From CAZHRC01 sp964533865 (GTDB lineage: Bacteria > Bacillota > Clostridia > Tissierellales > Peptoniphilaceae), in the NCBI GenBank assembly GCA_964533865.1, contig CAZHRC010000006.1, positions 1 through 64,000 of the forward strand: 64,000 nucleotides of DNA, in the 5' to 3' direction. The position numbers were made by a program, and so were the translations under genes. This document shows, one piece after another, positions 33,215 to 40,619 of the stretch (positions are counted from its first letter, which is position 1; each line of letters begins with the position of its first letter). The notes beneath the pieces were generated by a model that saw only the letters and a program-made list of their open reading frames with translations, searched no databases and was not told the DNA's origin.

Positions 33215-34480
33215 ATGAAAACAAGAGCGATAAGAATGTATGGGGCAGACGATTTAAAACTCGACGAGTTTGAACTTCCAGCGATTAAAGATGATGAAAT
33301 ACTTGTAAAAGTGATCACCGACAGTATTTGTATGTCAACGTATAAATTGGTGAAACAAGGGAAAAAGCATAAACGTGCACCACAAAACATCGATACTAAC
33401 CCAATCATCTTAGGTCATGAATTTGCGGGGGAAATTGTCGAAGTAGGGTCAAAATGGGCGGATCAATTTAAACCGGGCGAAAAATTTGCCCTACAACCTG
33501 CCCTAAACTACAAAGGTTCCTTAGCGTCCCCTGGTTATTCCTATGAATTCTTTGGTGGAAATACTGAGTACTGCATTATTCCGCAAGAGGTAATGGAACT
33601 GGGCTGTTTGCTTCACTATGATGGAGACAGTTTCTTTGAAGCTTCCTTAGGCGAGCCGATGAGCTGTGTCGTTGGCGGATTCCACGCGAACTATCACACC
33701 AACAAGCAAAACTACGACCACGAGATGGGCATCAAGACCGGCGGAAATGTGATCATCTTTGGTGGTACGGGACCAATGGGCCTTGGCGCGATCAGCTACG
33801 GTCTCTATACGCCAAAAAAACCGAAACGCATCGTCGTCACCGAAAACAATGAAAAGAAAATGCAAAGAGCCATGGAAGTCATGCCAGTGGAAGAAGCGAA
33901 AGCGAAAGGCGTCGAGCTGATCTATGTTAACGTCGACGGCATGACCAAAGAAGAACAAGTCGCACATCTCATGGAGATCACCGATGGCCACGGTTACGAT
34001 GACGCTTTTGTCTATATTCCATTTAGAGAAATCGCTGAAATCGCAGACAAGGTGTTGGCTTTTGACGGTTGCATGAACTTCTTCGCTGGACCTACAGACA
34101 AAGATTTCACCGCGGAAATCAACCTCTACAATGTTCACTACACCAGTACCCACATTATGGGCACCACCGGTGGAAACACAGATGACTTGATCGAGTCATT
34201 AGAGCTAGCAGCAAAAGGCGAAATCAACACGGCTATGATGGTCACCCACATTGGGGGCTTGGATAGCGTAGTGGAAACCACCCTAGACTTGCCAAACATC
34301 CCAGGTGGAAAGAAATTGATCTACACCCACGCCGATATGCCATTGACAGCAATTGAAGACTTTGAAGAACTTGGAAAAACCGATGATTTTTACAAAAAGC
34401 TTGATGAAAGCTGTAAAGCCCACAAGGGATTGTGGAACGTAGAAGCTGAAAAGATTTTAATGGAACACTTTAATATCTAA
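33215..34480 (+). CDS. SorE-like zinc dehydrogenase (L-sorbose-1-phosphate reductase type)
   Basis: A 421-residue medium-chain dehydrogenase. It has the DSICMSTYK segment (about 37-45) in place of the usual CGxCGTD, GHEFAGEIVEVG (zinc His-Glu, about 69-80), no four-cysteine structural-zinc lobe, LGEPMSC (about 148-154) and the Rossmann motif GGTGPMGLG (about 186-194). The QPALNYKGSLASPGYSY stretch is what I remember of SorE, which interconverts a ketose 1-phosphate and a hexitol phosphate. It would oxidise the PTS product to a ketose 1-phosphate for fruK. AAGGAGG precedes the ATG. Confidence 0.82.
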   Translation: MKTRAIRMYGADDLKLDEFELPAIKDDEILVKVITDSICMSTYKLVKQGKKHKRAPQNIDTNPIILGHEFAGEIVEVGSKWADQFKPGEKFALQPALNYKGSLASPGYSYEFFGGNTEYCIIPQEVMELGCLLHYDGDSFFEASLGEPMSCVVGGFHANYHTNKQNYDHEMGIKTGGNVIIFGGTGPMGLGAISYGLYTPKKPKRIVVTENNEKKMQRAMEVMPVEEAKAKGVELIYVNVDGMTKEEQVAHLMEITDGHGYDDAFVYIPFREIAEIADKVLAFDGCMNFFAGPTDKDFTAEINLYNVHYTSTHIMGTTGGNTDDLIESLELAAKGEINTAMMVTHIGGLDSVVETTLDLPNIPGGKKLIYTHADMPLTAIEDFEELGKTDDFYKKLDESCKAHKGLWNVEAEKILMEHFNI

Positions 34481-34495
34481 AGGACTAAATGAAAA

Positions 34496-34527
34496 CACAC
34501 CGAAGGGAGGCCTTCGGTGTGTTTTTA
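34496..34527 (+). terminator. terminator of the PTS operon
   Basis: AAACACACCGAAGG pairs with CCTTCGGTGTGTTT across GAGG. T-rich on the right, A-rich on the left, so it may also serve the leftward nadM-like gene. Confidence 0.92.
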
Positions 34528-34533
34528 AACTTA

Positions 34534-35091
34534 TTATGGAGAGCAAAGCTTTGCAATCTTTTCATCGAGACCATTGTCGATAATATAGTCGTACACTGAC
34601 TGGGATACCAAATGATCCCAAGGCTTTCCGCAAACGATCAGGTTGCGGACCTGAGTAGCGCTGATTTTTTTCTGACTAGCATTTTTTCGCCACATGACTT
34701 CAACATCGAGGTCAAGAGCCTTTAAGGCGTTCATCTTTTCAATACCCCACTGATCGAGTATGGTCATGTAAAATTTAGCATCGAATGGCACGTAGTTCGA
34801 TAGCCGCTCGGGATAGTTGATCGGAAATGGTACCATGTCGAAGGCACTTCTCGGTATACCGGCACCTAACATCGCGGTGGCGATCATTTGGAATCGTTCG
34901 TAGTAAGTGAGTGGATTGTTTTTGGCGCATGAGCGCGCTGGGTCTGTTGCGTGGCGTTGTGTCGTGTAGGCGTCTGGATTTGAAATGCCAATGATTAAAT
35001 ACTCACAACGGGACTTTCCAGCCAGAAGGTATTCCATGTGTTCGTTATGAAGGATTTGGAACCGCCCGTGAATGACACCGATTTTGTCCAT
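34534..35091 (-). CDS. nucleotidyltransferase, probable NMN adenylyltransferase (NadM-like)
   Basis: A 185-residue HxGH-superfamily nucleotidyltransferase. The N-terminal GVIHGRFQILHNEH (about 5-18) has the paired histidines, GISNPD near 40, and the late ISATQVR motif (about 142-148) is the ISSTxxR phosphate-binding signature. It resembles archaeal/bacterial NadM, which makes NAD from NMN, but substrate assignment in this fold is unsafe without comparison. GAGGTG precedes ATG 35091. An inverted repeat at 35120-35141 lies in its leader. Confidence 0.75.
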   Translation of the reverse strand: MDKIGVIHGRFQILHNEHMEYLLAGKSRCEYLIIGISNPDAYTTQRHATDPARSCAKNNPLTYYERFQMIATAMLGAGIPRSAFDMVPFPINYPERLSNYVPFDAKFYMTILDQWGIEKMNALKALDLDVEVMWRKNASQKKISATQVRNLIVCGKPWDHLVSQSVYDYIIDNGLDEKIAKLCSP

Positions 35092-35119
35092 TTTGCACCT
35101 CATTATCGTCATTTAGTAG

Positions 35120-35141
35120 GCCCTATTCCCTAGGATAGGGC
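35120..35141. promoter_or_regulatory. inverted repeat before the nadM-like gene
   Basis: GCCCTAT at 35120-35126 pairs perfectly with ATAGGGC at 35135-35141 around a CCTAGG-containing centre. There is no T run, so an operator or leader hairpin is more likely than a terminator. It lies 29 bases upstream of the start codon. Confidence 0.45.
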
Positions 35142-35149
35142 GTTAATCA

Positions 35150-35186
35150 AAATTGAGCGCGGACACCAGTCCGCGCTCAGTTTTTA
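35150..35186. terminator. terminator of satP (hairpin usable on both strands)
   Basis: TGAGCGCGGAC pairs perfectly with GTCCGCGCTCA across ACCA. T-rich flanks are present on both strands, and the leftward satP transcript is the one that needs it. Confidence 0.85.
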
Positions 35187-35242
35187 ACTCACTGCTGTAA
35201 GCATTAAAAGCAGACAGGCTTTCTCTAAGATGATCCCCTAAA

Positions 35243-35806
35243 TTACAGGGGTAAGATGGTCTTTCCGTAGTCGTTGTTGATGACTTGGGCAAGGGAACAA
35301 TAGATCGCCGATGCGCCACAGAAAATCCCAACAAAACCACCGATTCGTGAAATGTTGGCGTTGCCAGTAAAGTCACCAATGGCCAATAAAAAGAAAAGAA
35401 CGGCCAAAGTTAAGAAAACAACTTGCAATCCTCTATTGTGTTTAAGCGTCGAAACGAACATTACCGCTGTAAAGATCCCCCACAACAACAGGTACCAGCC
35501 CATGCTTTGCATATCTGCTGGGGCAATGGATTCAAAAGGATTGATCCAGATGAGAATGAGAGACCACCAGAAGAACCCATAGGCCGTAAAGGCGGTGGCG
35601 CCAAAGACGTTGTTTTTCTTAAACTCCATAATCCCTGCGATGATTTGCGCAGCGCCACCTAAGGCAAAGCCCATGGCGACGATGACGATGGATAGTGGGA
35701 TAATGCCGGCGTTGTGCAAATTGAGTAGCATCGTGGTCATCCCAAACCCCAACAGTCCCAATGGTGAAGGGTTAGCAATAGTGGACGAATGTACTTCCTG
35801 ACTCAT
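35243..35806 (-). CDS. satP: acetate/succinate transporter, SatP/YaaH family
   Basis: A 187-residue GPR1/FUN34/YaaH-family channel-like transporter with six membrane helices. The opening NPSPLGLLGFGMTTMLLNL (about residues 11-29) contains the NPxPLGLxGF family signature, and GGAAQIIAG (about 50) and AFTAYGFFWWS (about 70) are also conserved. It moves acetate or succinate with protons. AGGAGG eight bases before ATG 35806 sets the start. A longer frame upstream is AT-rich non-coding sequence. Confidence 0.93.
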   Translation of the reverse strand: MSQEVHSSTIANPSPLGLLGFGMTTMLLNLHNAGIIPLSIVIVAMGFALGGAAQIIAGIMEFKKNNVFGATAFTAYGFFWWSLILIWINPFESIAPADMQSMGWYLLLWGIFTAVMFVSTLKHNRGLQVVFLTLAVLFFLLAIGDFTGNANISRIGGFVGIFCGASAIYCSLAQVINNDYGKTILPL

Positions 35807-35940
35807 GTCATACCTCCTAAAAATAATAATGACGAAAAAGTTTTCTTTTAAGAACCTATATATCATAGTATACGTGATCCCGTGACGGGAATCAAGGGGA
35901 TGGGGAGGTGGTACGAATTTAAATGAAAAATAAAATATAT

Positions 35941-35970
35941 TTGACAATAGAGTACGATACACAGTAAAAT
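35941..35970 (+). promoter_or_regulatory. promoter of the PadR gene
   Basis: TTGACA (35941-35946) and TAAAAT (35965-35970) with an 18-base spacer, 36 bases before the PadR start codon. A short GTAC-rich stretch lies in the spacer. PadR proteins often bind their own promoter. Confidence 0.65.
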
Positions 35971-36005
35971 GAAATAAATAATAAAGCGAGAAAAGAGGTG
36001 AGGCG

Positions 36006-36353
36006 ATGAAACCGGAAATCGATCTATTGGCAGGGTTGGCGACTGAGCTTCGGCGCGGAACAACGGTTATGTGCGTGTTGAGTCAATTAAAAGAGGAAAG
36101 GTACGGTTATGAACTATCCAAAGATTTGGGAAGTCAGGGGGTATCAGCTGAGACTAATACTCTATATCCACTGCTTAGGCGATTGGAGCAACAAGGGATA
36201 TTAGAGAGCTTATGGGATACCAAGGACACCAAGCCGAGAAAGTACTATCGCCGTACCGAGCTGGGTGATGTAGTTTACGAAGGGCTTAAAAAGGAATGGC
36301 AAAAATTAAATGCTGTGATTTCGACATTGTTGGAGGTGGACGATCAATATTAA
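36006..36353 (+). CDS. PadR-family transcriptional regulator
   Basis: A 115-residue winged-helix regulator. It has the PadR pattern VMCVLSQLKEERYGYEL (about 23-39), ETNTLYPLLRRLEQQGIL (about 50-67) and the wing YYRRTELG (about 80-87). A very short C-terminal helix is consistent with the PadR-s2 subgroup. These small PadR genes are usually followed by a HAAS-domain membrane protein, as here, and repress that pair. AAGAGGTGAGG precedes the ATG. Confidence 0.92.
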   Translation: MKPEIDLLAGLATELRRGTTVMCVLSQLKEERYGYELSKDLGSQGVSAETNTLYPLLRRLEQQGILESLWDTKDTKPRKYYRRTELGDVVYEGLKKEWQKLNAVISTLLEVDDQY

Positions 36354-36354
36354 A

Positions 36355-37306
36355 GTGTGGGCAACGAATGAATTGGTCGATCGCTACTTGGCAATTGTGA
36401 AACAAAAACTACCGCGTAAAGAACGAGAGGATTTGATAAACGAGCTGGAAGTGAACATTTCCGATACGATCCTCTCTTATACGGATGAAGGCATGACGGA
36501 AGTCGAGGCGACAAGACAGACTTTAAATGAACTAGGAGACCCAAACTGCCTTGTGGAAAAATGATCGGTCGACAATAAGCCTTGATATCGGGTGAGCGGT
36601 ATCGATGTTACACAAAGTGGCTACCGATCGTACTTTTTCTCAGCGTGTTCATCAAAGCGATGATTGACGTTTTTGCGACATTAAAAGGGATGCGTTCACC
36701 TATTGTAGAAGCTTGGCGAAACCAAGGACTCGTTACGGATCTTGCAGCGACTTTTGGGTTGTACACCGCTTTGTTTGCAGCGTTAGAGCACAAAAAAGTG
36801 AAAATAAAGACGATTCCTTGGCGTGTAGAGGATCTATCGCGGTCCATACCCGAAAGGTGGCGTATCTCGAGAGATGGAACGGTTGTAGGCACGATAGTGC
36901 TCACTTTTACGCTCTTGGTTTTGCATAATATCGTTTATCGTCTCGTGGGAAATCAGATCCTTATCGAAGATGGGTAGTGTCCATCTTTTCTGTTTCAATA
37001 GGGGTTGCCGTTATCGGCTGGTGTATTTTAGGTGTGCGCATCATGGTATTGCCAGTGAGAGACAAGGTATACGCTTGGTTGAAGGCAGCGGTCATCCTCA
37101 TTGGTATCGTGGTGATCGGACAATACATCCACTTTCATTACCTCGTCGATTTGACATTAAATCAAGGTTATCCATCGATGCTGACTCTGTGGACATCGAT
37201 TGGTTTTACGACGGCAATAGGGCTGATCTCAATTGTGAAAGGTTTTATAGTCGCATCGGAATACGAACACTACAAAACCAAGCTTTTCAAAGAAAATAAC
37301 CGTTGA
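36355..37306 (+). pseudogene. HAAS-domain membrane protein, apparently broken into three frames
   Basis: A 69-codon piece at 36355-36564 (start GTG) holds the HAAS signalling domain with LPRKEREDLINELE and LNELGDPNCLVEK. A normal member continues directly into membrane helices. Here the frame stops at 36562. Hydrophobic sequence resumes in a second frame at 36582-36977 (two to three helices) and in a third frame at 36977-37306 (three helices, charged tail). In the second frame a TAA at 36576 precedes LISGERY, so at least two shifts and one stop separate the parts. Three separate small coupled genes are the alternative. Confidence 0.6.
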
Positions 37307-37310
37307 ATAA

Positions 37311-37343
37311 AGAGCCGCTACCATTTTTTGGTAGCGGCTCGGC
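37311..37343 (-). terminator. terminator of the ATP-cone gene
   Basis: GAGCCGCTACC pairs perfectly with GGTAGCGGCTC around a seven-base loop. On the minus strand it is followed by TTTATT, so it stops the leftward ATP-cone transcript. It may also hinder rightward transcription. Confidence 0.85.
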
Positions 37344-37351
37344 TATACGGA

Positions 37352-37756
37352 TTATTTGGATTCCGTTTCTCTGGAATAGACTTCGCGGACATCGGCGTAG
37401 CCCATTTCGTAGAGGGCGTTAAGGGTAAAGGTGCGCAGCTCGATGGGTCGGATTAGGGTTCTGCCTGTTTGTTCCACGTCGGATTTTACTGAGCGCATCA
37501 CGCCATCGATGGCACTTTGGGTCATGGCGCTTCTGGCGTCGTCCGAGGCATTGGCGATGGAATAGTAGAATTTATTGCGATCAAATGGCTCGATTCTACC
37601 GGTGCGTTTCAAGACGAAAAACCCGTCTTTTCCATCTACAAAATGTTGCAATACGTCGATTTCAATGTCTTTTAGAAAGCGTACCGTTTCCACGGAGGTC
37701 AGGTCGTTTTCAACTATGTAACCTTTTAATTCACGTAAAACGTTCTCCTTGTTCAT
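37352..37756 (-). CDS. free-standing ATP-cone domain protein
   Basis: A 134-residue protein. Residues about 46-130 form an ATP-cone: FFVLKRTGRIEPFDRNKFYYSI gives the conserved VxKRxGxxexFdrxKi pattern and the segment ends ALYEMGYADVREVY. ATP-cones are nucleotide-sensing modules of ribonucleotide reductases and NrdR. Here neither a reductase nor a zinc ribbon is attached, and the first 45 residues match nothing I know. It is monocistronic with AAAACG..GGAG-type spacing before the ATG. A role in sensing ATP/dATP is an inference. Confidence 0.78.
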   Translation of the reverse strand: MNKENVLRELKGYIVENDLTSVETVRFLKDIEIDVLQHFVDGKDGFFVLKRTGRIEPFDRNKFYYSIANASDDARSAMTQSAIDGVMRSVKSDVEQTGRTLIRPIELRTFTLNALYEMGYADVREVYSRETESK

Positions 37757-37968
37757 CTCTACAACACATCCTTTCTTGTGATTGGAGTATATATACCCTT
37801 ATCTACAGAATTTTATCATGAATGAACAAAACAAATGGTGCATGGCTGGAAGGAACACAGGTTTTACATGGATTTAACCATTCGCGTGAAATCGTGAATT
37901 CGTGGAGATAAAACCCATAGGTTCGGGTATAAACTAAAGGTAGGTAACTAATAAAGGAGGGAATACTT

Positions 37969-39327
37969 CTGAAACTTGGAATATTTGGCTTTATTGAGGA
38001 TTCCATCGATCTCATTCGAGAGCGAACGGATCATATAAAAGAGGCGACAAATCACCTTGACGCCTTCTTTACCGCTTTATTTGACGAGAATGACGCCTAT
38101 ATCAACACAAGTAGCCGTATAAAAACGGAAGAAAGCTTGAAAGAAAAGATACTGCGTCAAAACTATTTTAAGCGCTATCGCACGCCTTCTCGAATGTTTG
38201 ATAACATTTCGGATTTGATCGGGGTTCGATTAGAGTGTCGATTTATTGATGACGAAAAGAAAATATATGAAACCCTTTTAACCACCTTTCATCAAGACGT
38301 GGGCGGAGGGTATTTTATCGTGCCAGAAAACACCGCGGTAGCCCTTCGTTTGAGGGAAACTCAACCGGTGATTCAAAAGAACGGCTTTGAAATCTATCGC
38401 ATCGACGGTCGCTATCGAGTCGGTGATTTTTCAGTGAATTTTGAACTTCAGATCAAAAGTCTGGTCAACCTATTTTGGGGAGAAATCGACCACAGAATTC
38501 TATATAAAAACTACAGTTACATGATGACCGAAAACTTTGTACGGGAGATGATGTACTCGATCAAAGAAAACTTGTTTATGATCGACAAACAGTTGATGGG
38601 CGTGTTTGATCACCTAAATACGTCGTCTACCATCGGGATGCGCAGCACTCGAGATCATTTGAAATCGATTATTTCCAAGATGATACACGACGTCTATGTG
38701 GTACAGCTTAAAAACGAAACAGGTATCGTCATTGATTTTAGAAAACCCACCGATTTGATTGTGGACTACATTTTTGCTAAAATTGAATACGGCGCCGAAG
38801 AAACAGAGGCGCTGTACTTTCTAAATCTTTCTCGTACTTTATCCGATGCGAATCAACGCGACATCCGGTTTGGTGAGTACGTCGAGTTTAAAAATGAAAT
38901 TCGCTTCTCCAATTCCTTTTGTCAACAATTTGGAAATGGATTGATGGTACAAATCAACAGCGATTTCGTTTGGAATATGATTATGCGTATTATTTTTGAT
39001 CTCAGTGATGACGATCTGGAAGCGGTATTCCAAGATTTCGTCGAATACGAAGTGTTCAATTTGATGGATTCGGTCCGGAAAAGTTTGAAGACTTACGAAG
39101 CGGCCGACGAGGAAAAAGAAGCACTTGCCGATGTCATCCTCAAAAAATTGATCGGCTTTTATTGTATGGAGTTTGAACCAGAGTTGCTCACTGAAGCTAA
39201 CATGGAAAAACTCGAGCATCAAATCAGTCGTTTTATTAGAGACAATAACGACCCGATAGAAATTGAATCTTTGAGCAATCCTAAATTTTATTGGTTGCTC
39301 AGCAATAATTACGAGGTGAACGAATGA
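37969..39327 (+). CDS. RelA/SpoT-domain protein, probable alarmone synthetase, CTG start
   Basis: A 452-residue protein with a (p)ppGpp-synthetase-type domain in its first 200 residues: SRIKTEESLKEKI (about 49-61), NISDLIGVRLECRF (about 78-91) and FELQIKSLVNLFWGEIDHRI (about 156-175, family ExQIRT...W...EH). The last 250 residues are helical and unrecognised. No ATG/GTG/TTG exists before TTG 38137, which would cut off the RxK motif. CTG 37969 lies eight bases after AAAGGAGGG and keeps it. Small synthetases are about 210-260 residues, so this one is long. It heads an operon with mtaD (ATGA overlap). Confidence 0.8.
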   Translation: MKLGIFGFIEDSIDLIRERTDHIKEATNHLDAFFTALFDENDAYINTSSRIKTEESLKEKILRQNYFKRYRTPSRMFDNISDLIGVRLECRFIDDEKKIYETLLTTFHQDVGGGYFIVPENTAVALRLRETQPVIQKNGFEIYRIDGRYRVGDFSVNFELQIKSLVNLFWGEIDHRILYKNYSYMMTENFVREMMYSIKENLFMIDKQLMGVFDHLNTSSTIGMRSTRDHLKSIISKMIHDVYVVQLKNETGIVIDFRKPTDLIVDYIFAKIEYGAEETEALYFLNLSRTLSDANQRDIRFGEYVEFKNEIRFSNSFCQQFGNGLMVQINSDFVWNMIMRIIFDLSDDDLEAVFQDFVEYEVFNLMDSVRKSLKTYEAADEEKEALADVILKKLIGFYCMEFEPELLTEANMEKLEHQISRFIRDNNDPIEIESLSNPKFYWLLSNNYEVNE

Positions 39328-40619
39328 GTATTTGGATTAAGGGAGCCACTGTGGTTCCCATGACGGGAAAAGACGATCAGATGGAGGAGGCGAGTATTTA
39401 TATCGAGGGCAATACCATAGCCTACATCGGACCATTCCTTCCGGGAAAACAGGCAGAAACCATTATCGATGCAAAGGGCAAAGTCGCTATGCCAGGTCTC
39501 ATCAATTGCCACACCCACTTAGGGATGAGTTATTTTAGAAACTATTCCGATGATATGGCGTTAGAAGAGTGGTTGGGCAAGATATGGCCGATGGAAGCGC
39601 AATTGACCGGCGATGATATCGCTGCGAGCTCGGCGTTGTCCATGGCGGAATTGATCGAGTCAGGAACGACGACCTTTATGGACATGTACTACGAAATGGA
39701 TCGCGTCGCTGAAGAGACGGAAAAATCCGGGCTGCGGGGATTTCTTGGAAGAGGACTGACCGAAGACGATCGCGGCCAAGAAAAGTTAGATGATGCTCGA
39801 CGATTTTTCAACGAATGGAACGGCGCGGCAAACGGAAGGATCAACGTAGTCGTTTCACCCCATGCGGTCTACACCAACGGCCTAGGCTATTTGGAAGAGG
39901 CGGCGGAGTTGGCGGAGCAACTCGGTGCTATCACGCACACCCATGCCAATGAAACAGCAACGGAGGTCGCCAATTCCATGGAGAGTTTTGGCCGATCGCC
40001 AATTGCTCAAATCGAAGCGTCGGGTCTATTTAACCGAGTCGCTGTAGCCGCACACTGTGTCGTCGTCGACGATGGGGACTTGGATATTTTGGCAAAGCAC
40101 GGTGTCAGCGTCGCTCACAACCCAGCGAGCAATATGAAATTGGCTTCGGGTTTTGCGCCAGTGATGGCGATGAGAGAAAAAGGGATCAACGTGTGTTTGG
40201 GTACCGATAGCAATGCGTCAAATAATGTGCTGGATCTTTTTGAAACGATGTTTTTGGCAAGTCTTATCGCCAAGGGAACCACCAATGACCCAAAGGCCCT
40301 GACCGCTTATGAAGTGCTCGAAATGGGAACGGTAAACGGTGCAAAAGCTCTAGGTATGGAAGGGCGCTTGGGAGTTCTCACCGAAGGTGCCCTTGCAGAT
40401 GTGATCTTGGTCGATTTTGAAAGCACACACTTGCAACCGAGAAATGATGTTTATGCGTCGCTGGTCTATAGCGCACGAGGGTCTGATGTGGACACGGTTA
40501 TCGTCGACGGTGCGGTGTTGATGGAAAACAGAAAACACCTCATCATAGATATTGATGGATTAAAGCAAGATGTAGCCGATCGCATGGATCGGTTGAAACA
40601 AAGGCAGGTAAAAGAATGA
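39324..40619 (+). CDS. mtaD: 5-methylthioadenosine/S-adenosylhomocysteine deaminase
   Basis: A 431-residue amidohydrolase. It has the metal motif NCHTHLG (about 61-67), the ESGTTTF strand (about 111-117), HTHANET (about 211-217), VAAHCVV (about 239-245) and GTDSNASNN (about 293-301). It deaminates adenosine-type compounds such as MTA or SAH to the inosyl form, a purine/methyl-cycle salvage step. Some relatives act on other aminopurines. Overlaps of 4 bases on each side place it firmly in the operon. Confidence 0.88.
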   Translation: MSIWIKGATVVPMTGKDDQMEEASIYIEGNTIAYIGPFLPGKQAETIIDAKGKVAMPGLINCHTHLGMSYFRNYSDDMALEEWLGKIWPMEAQLTGDDIAASSALSMAELIESGTTTFMDMYYEMDRVAEETEKSGLRGFLGRGLTEDDRGQEKLDDARRFFNEWNGAANGRINVVVSPHAVYTNGLGYLEEAAELAEQLGAITHTHANETATEVANSMESFGRSPIAQIEASGLFNRVAVAAHCVVVDDGDLDILAKHGVSVAHNPASNMKLASGFAPVMAMREKGINVCLGTDSNASNNVLDLFETMFLASLIAKGTTNDPKALTAYEVLEMGTVNGAKALGMEGRLGVLTEGALADVILVDFESTHLQPRNDVYASLVYSARGSDVDTVIVDGAVLMENRKHLIIDIDGLKQDVADRMDRLKQRQVKE

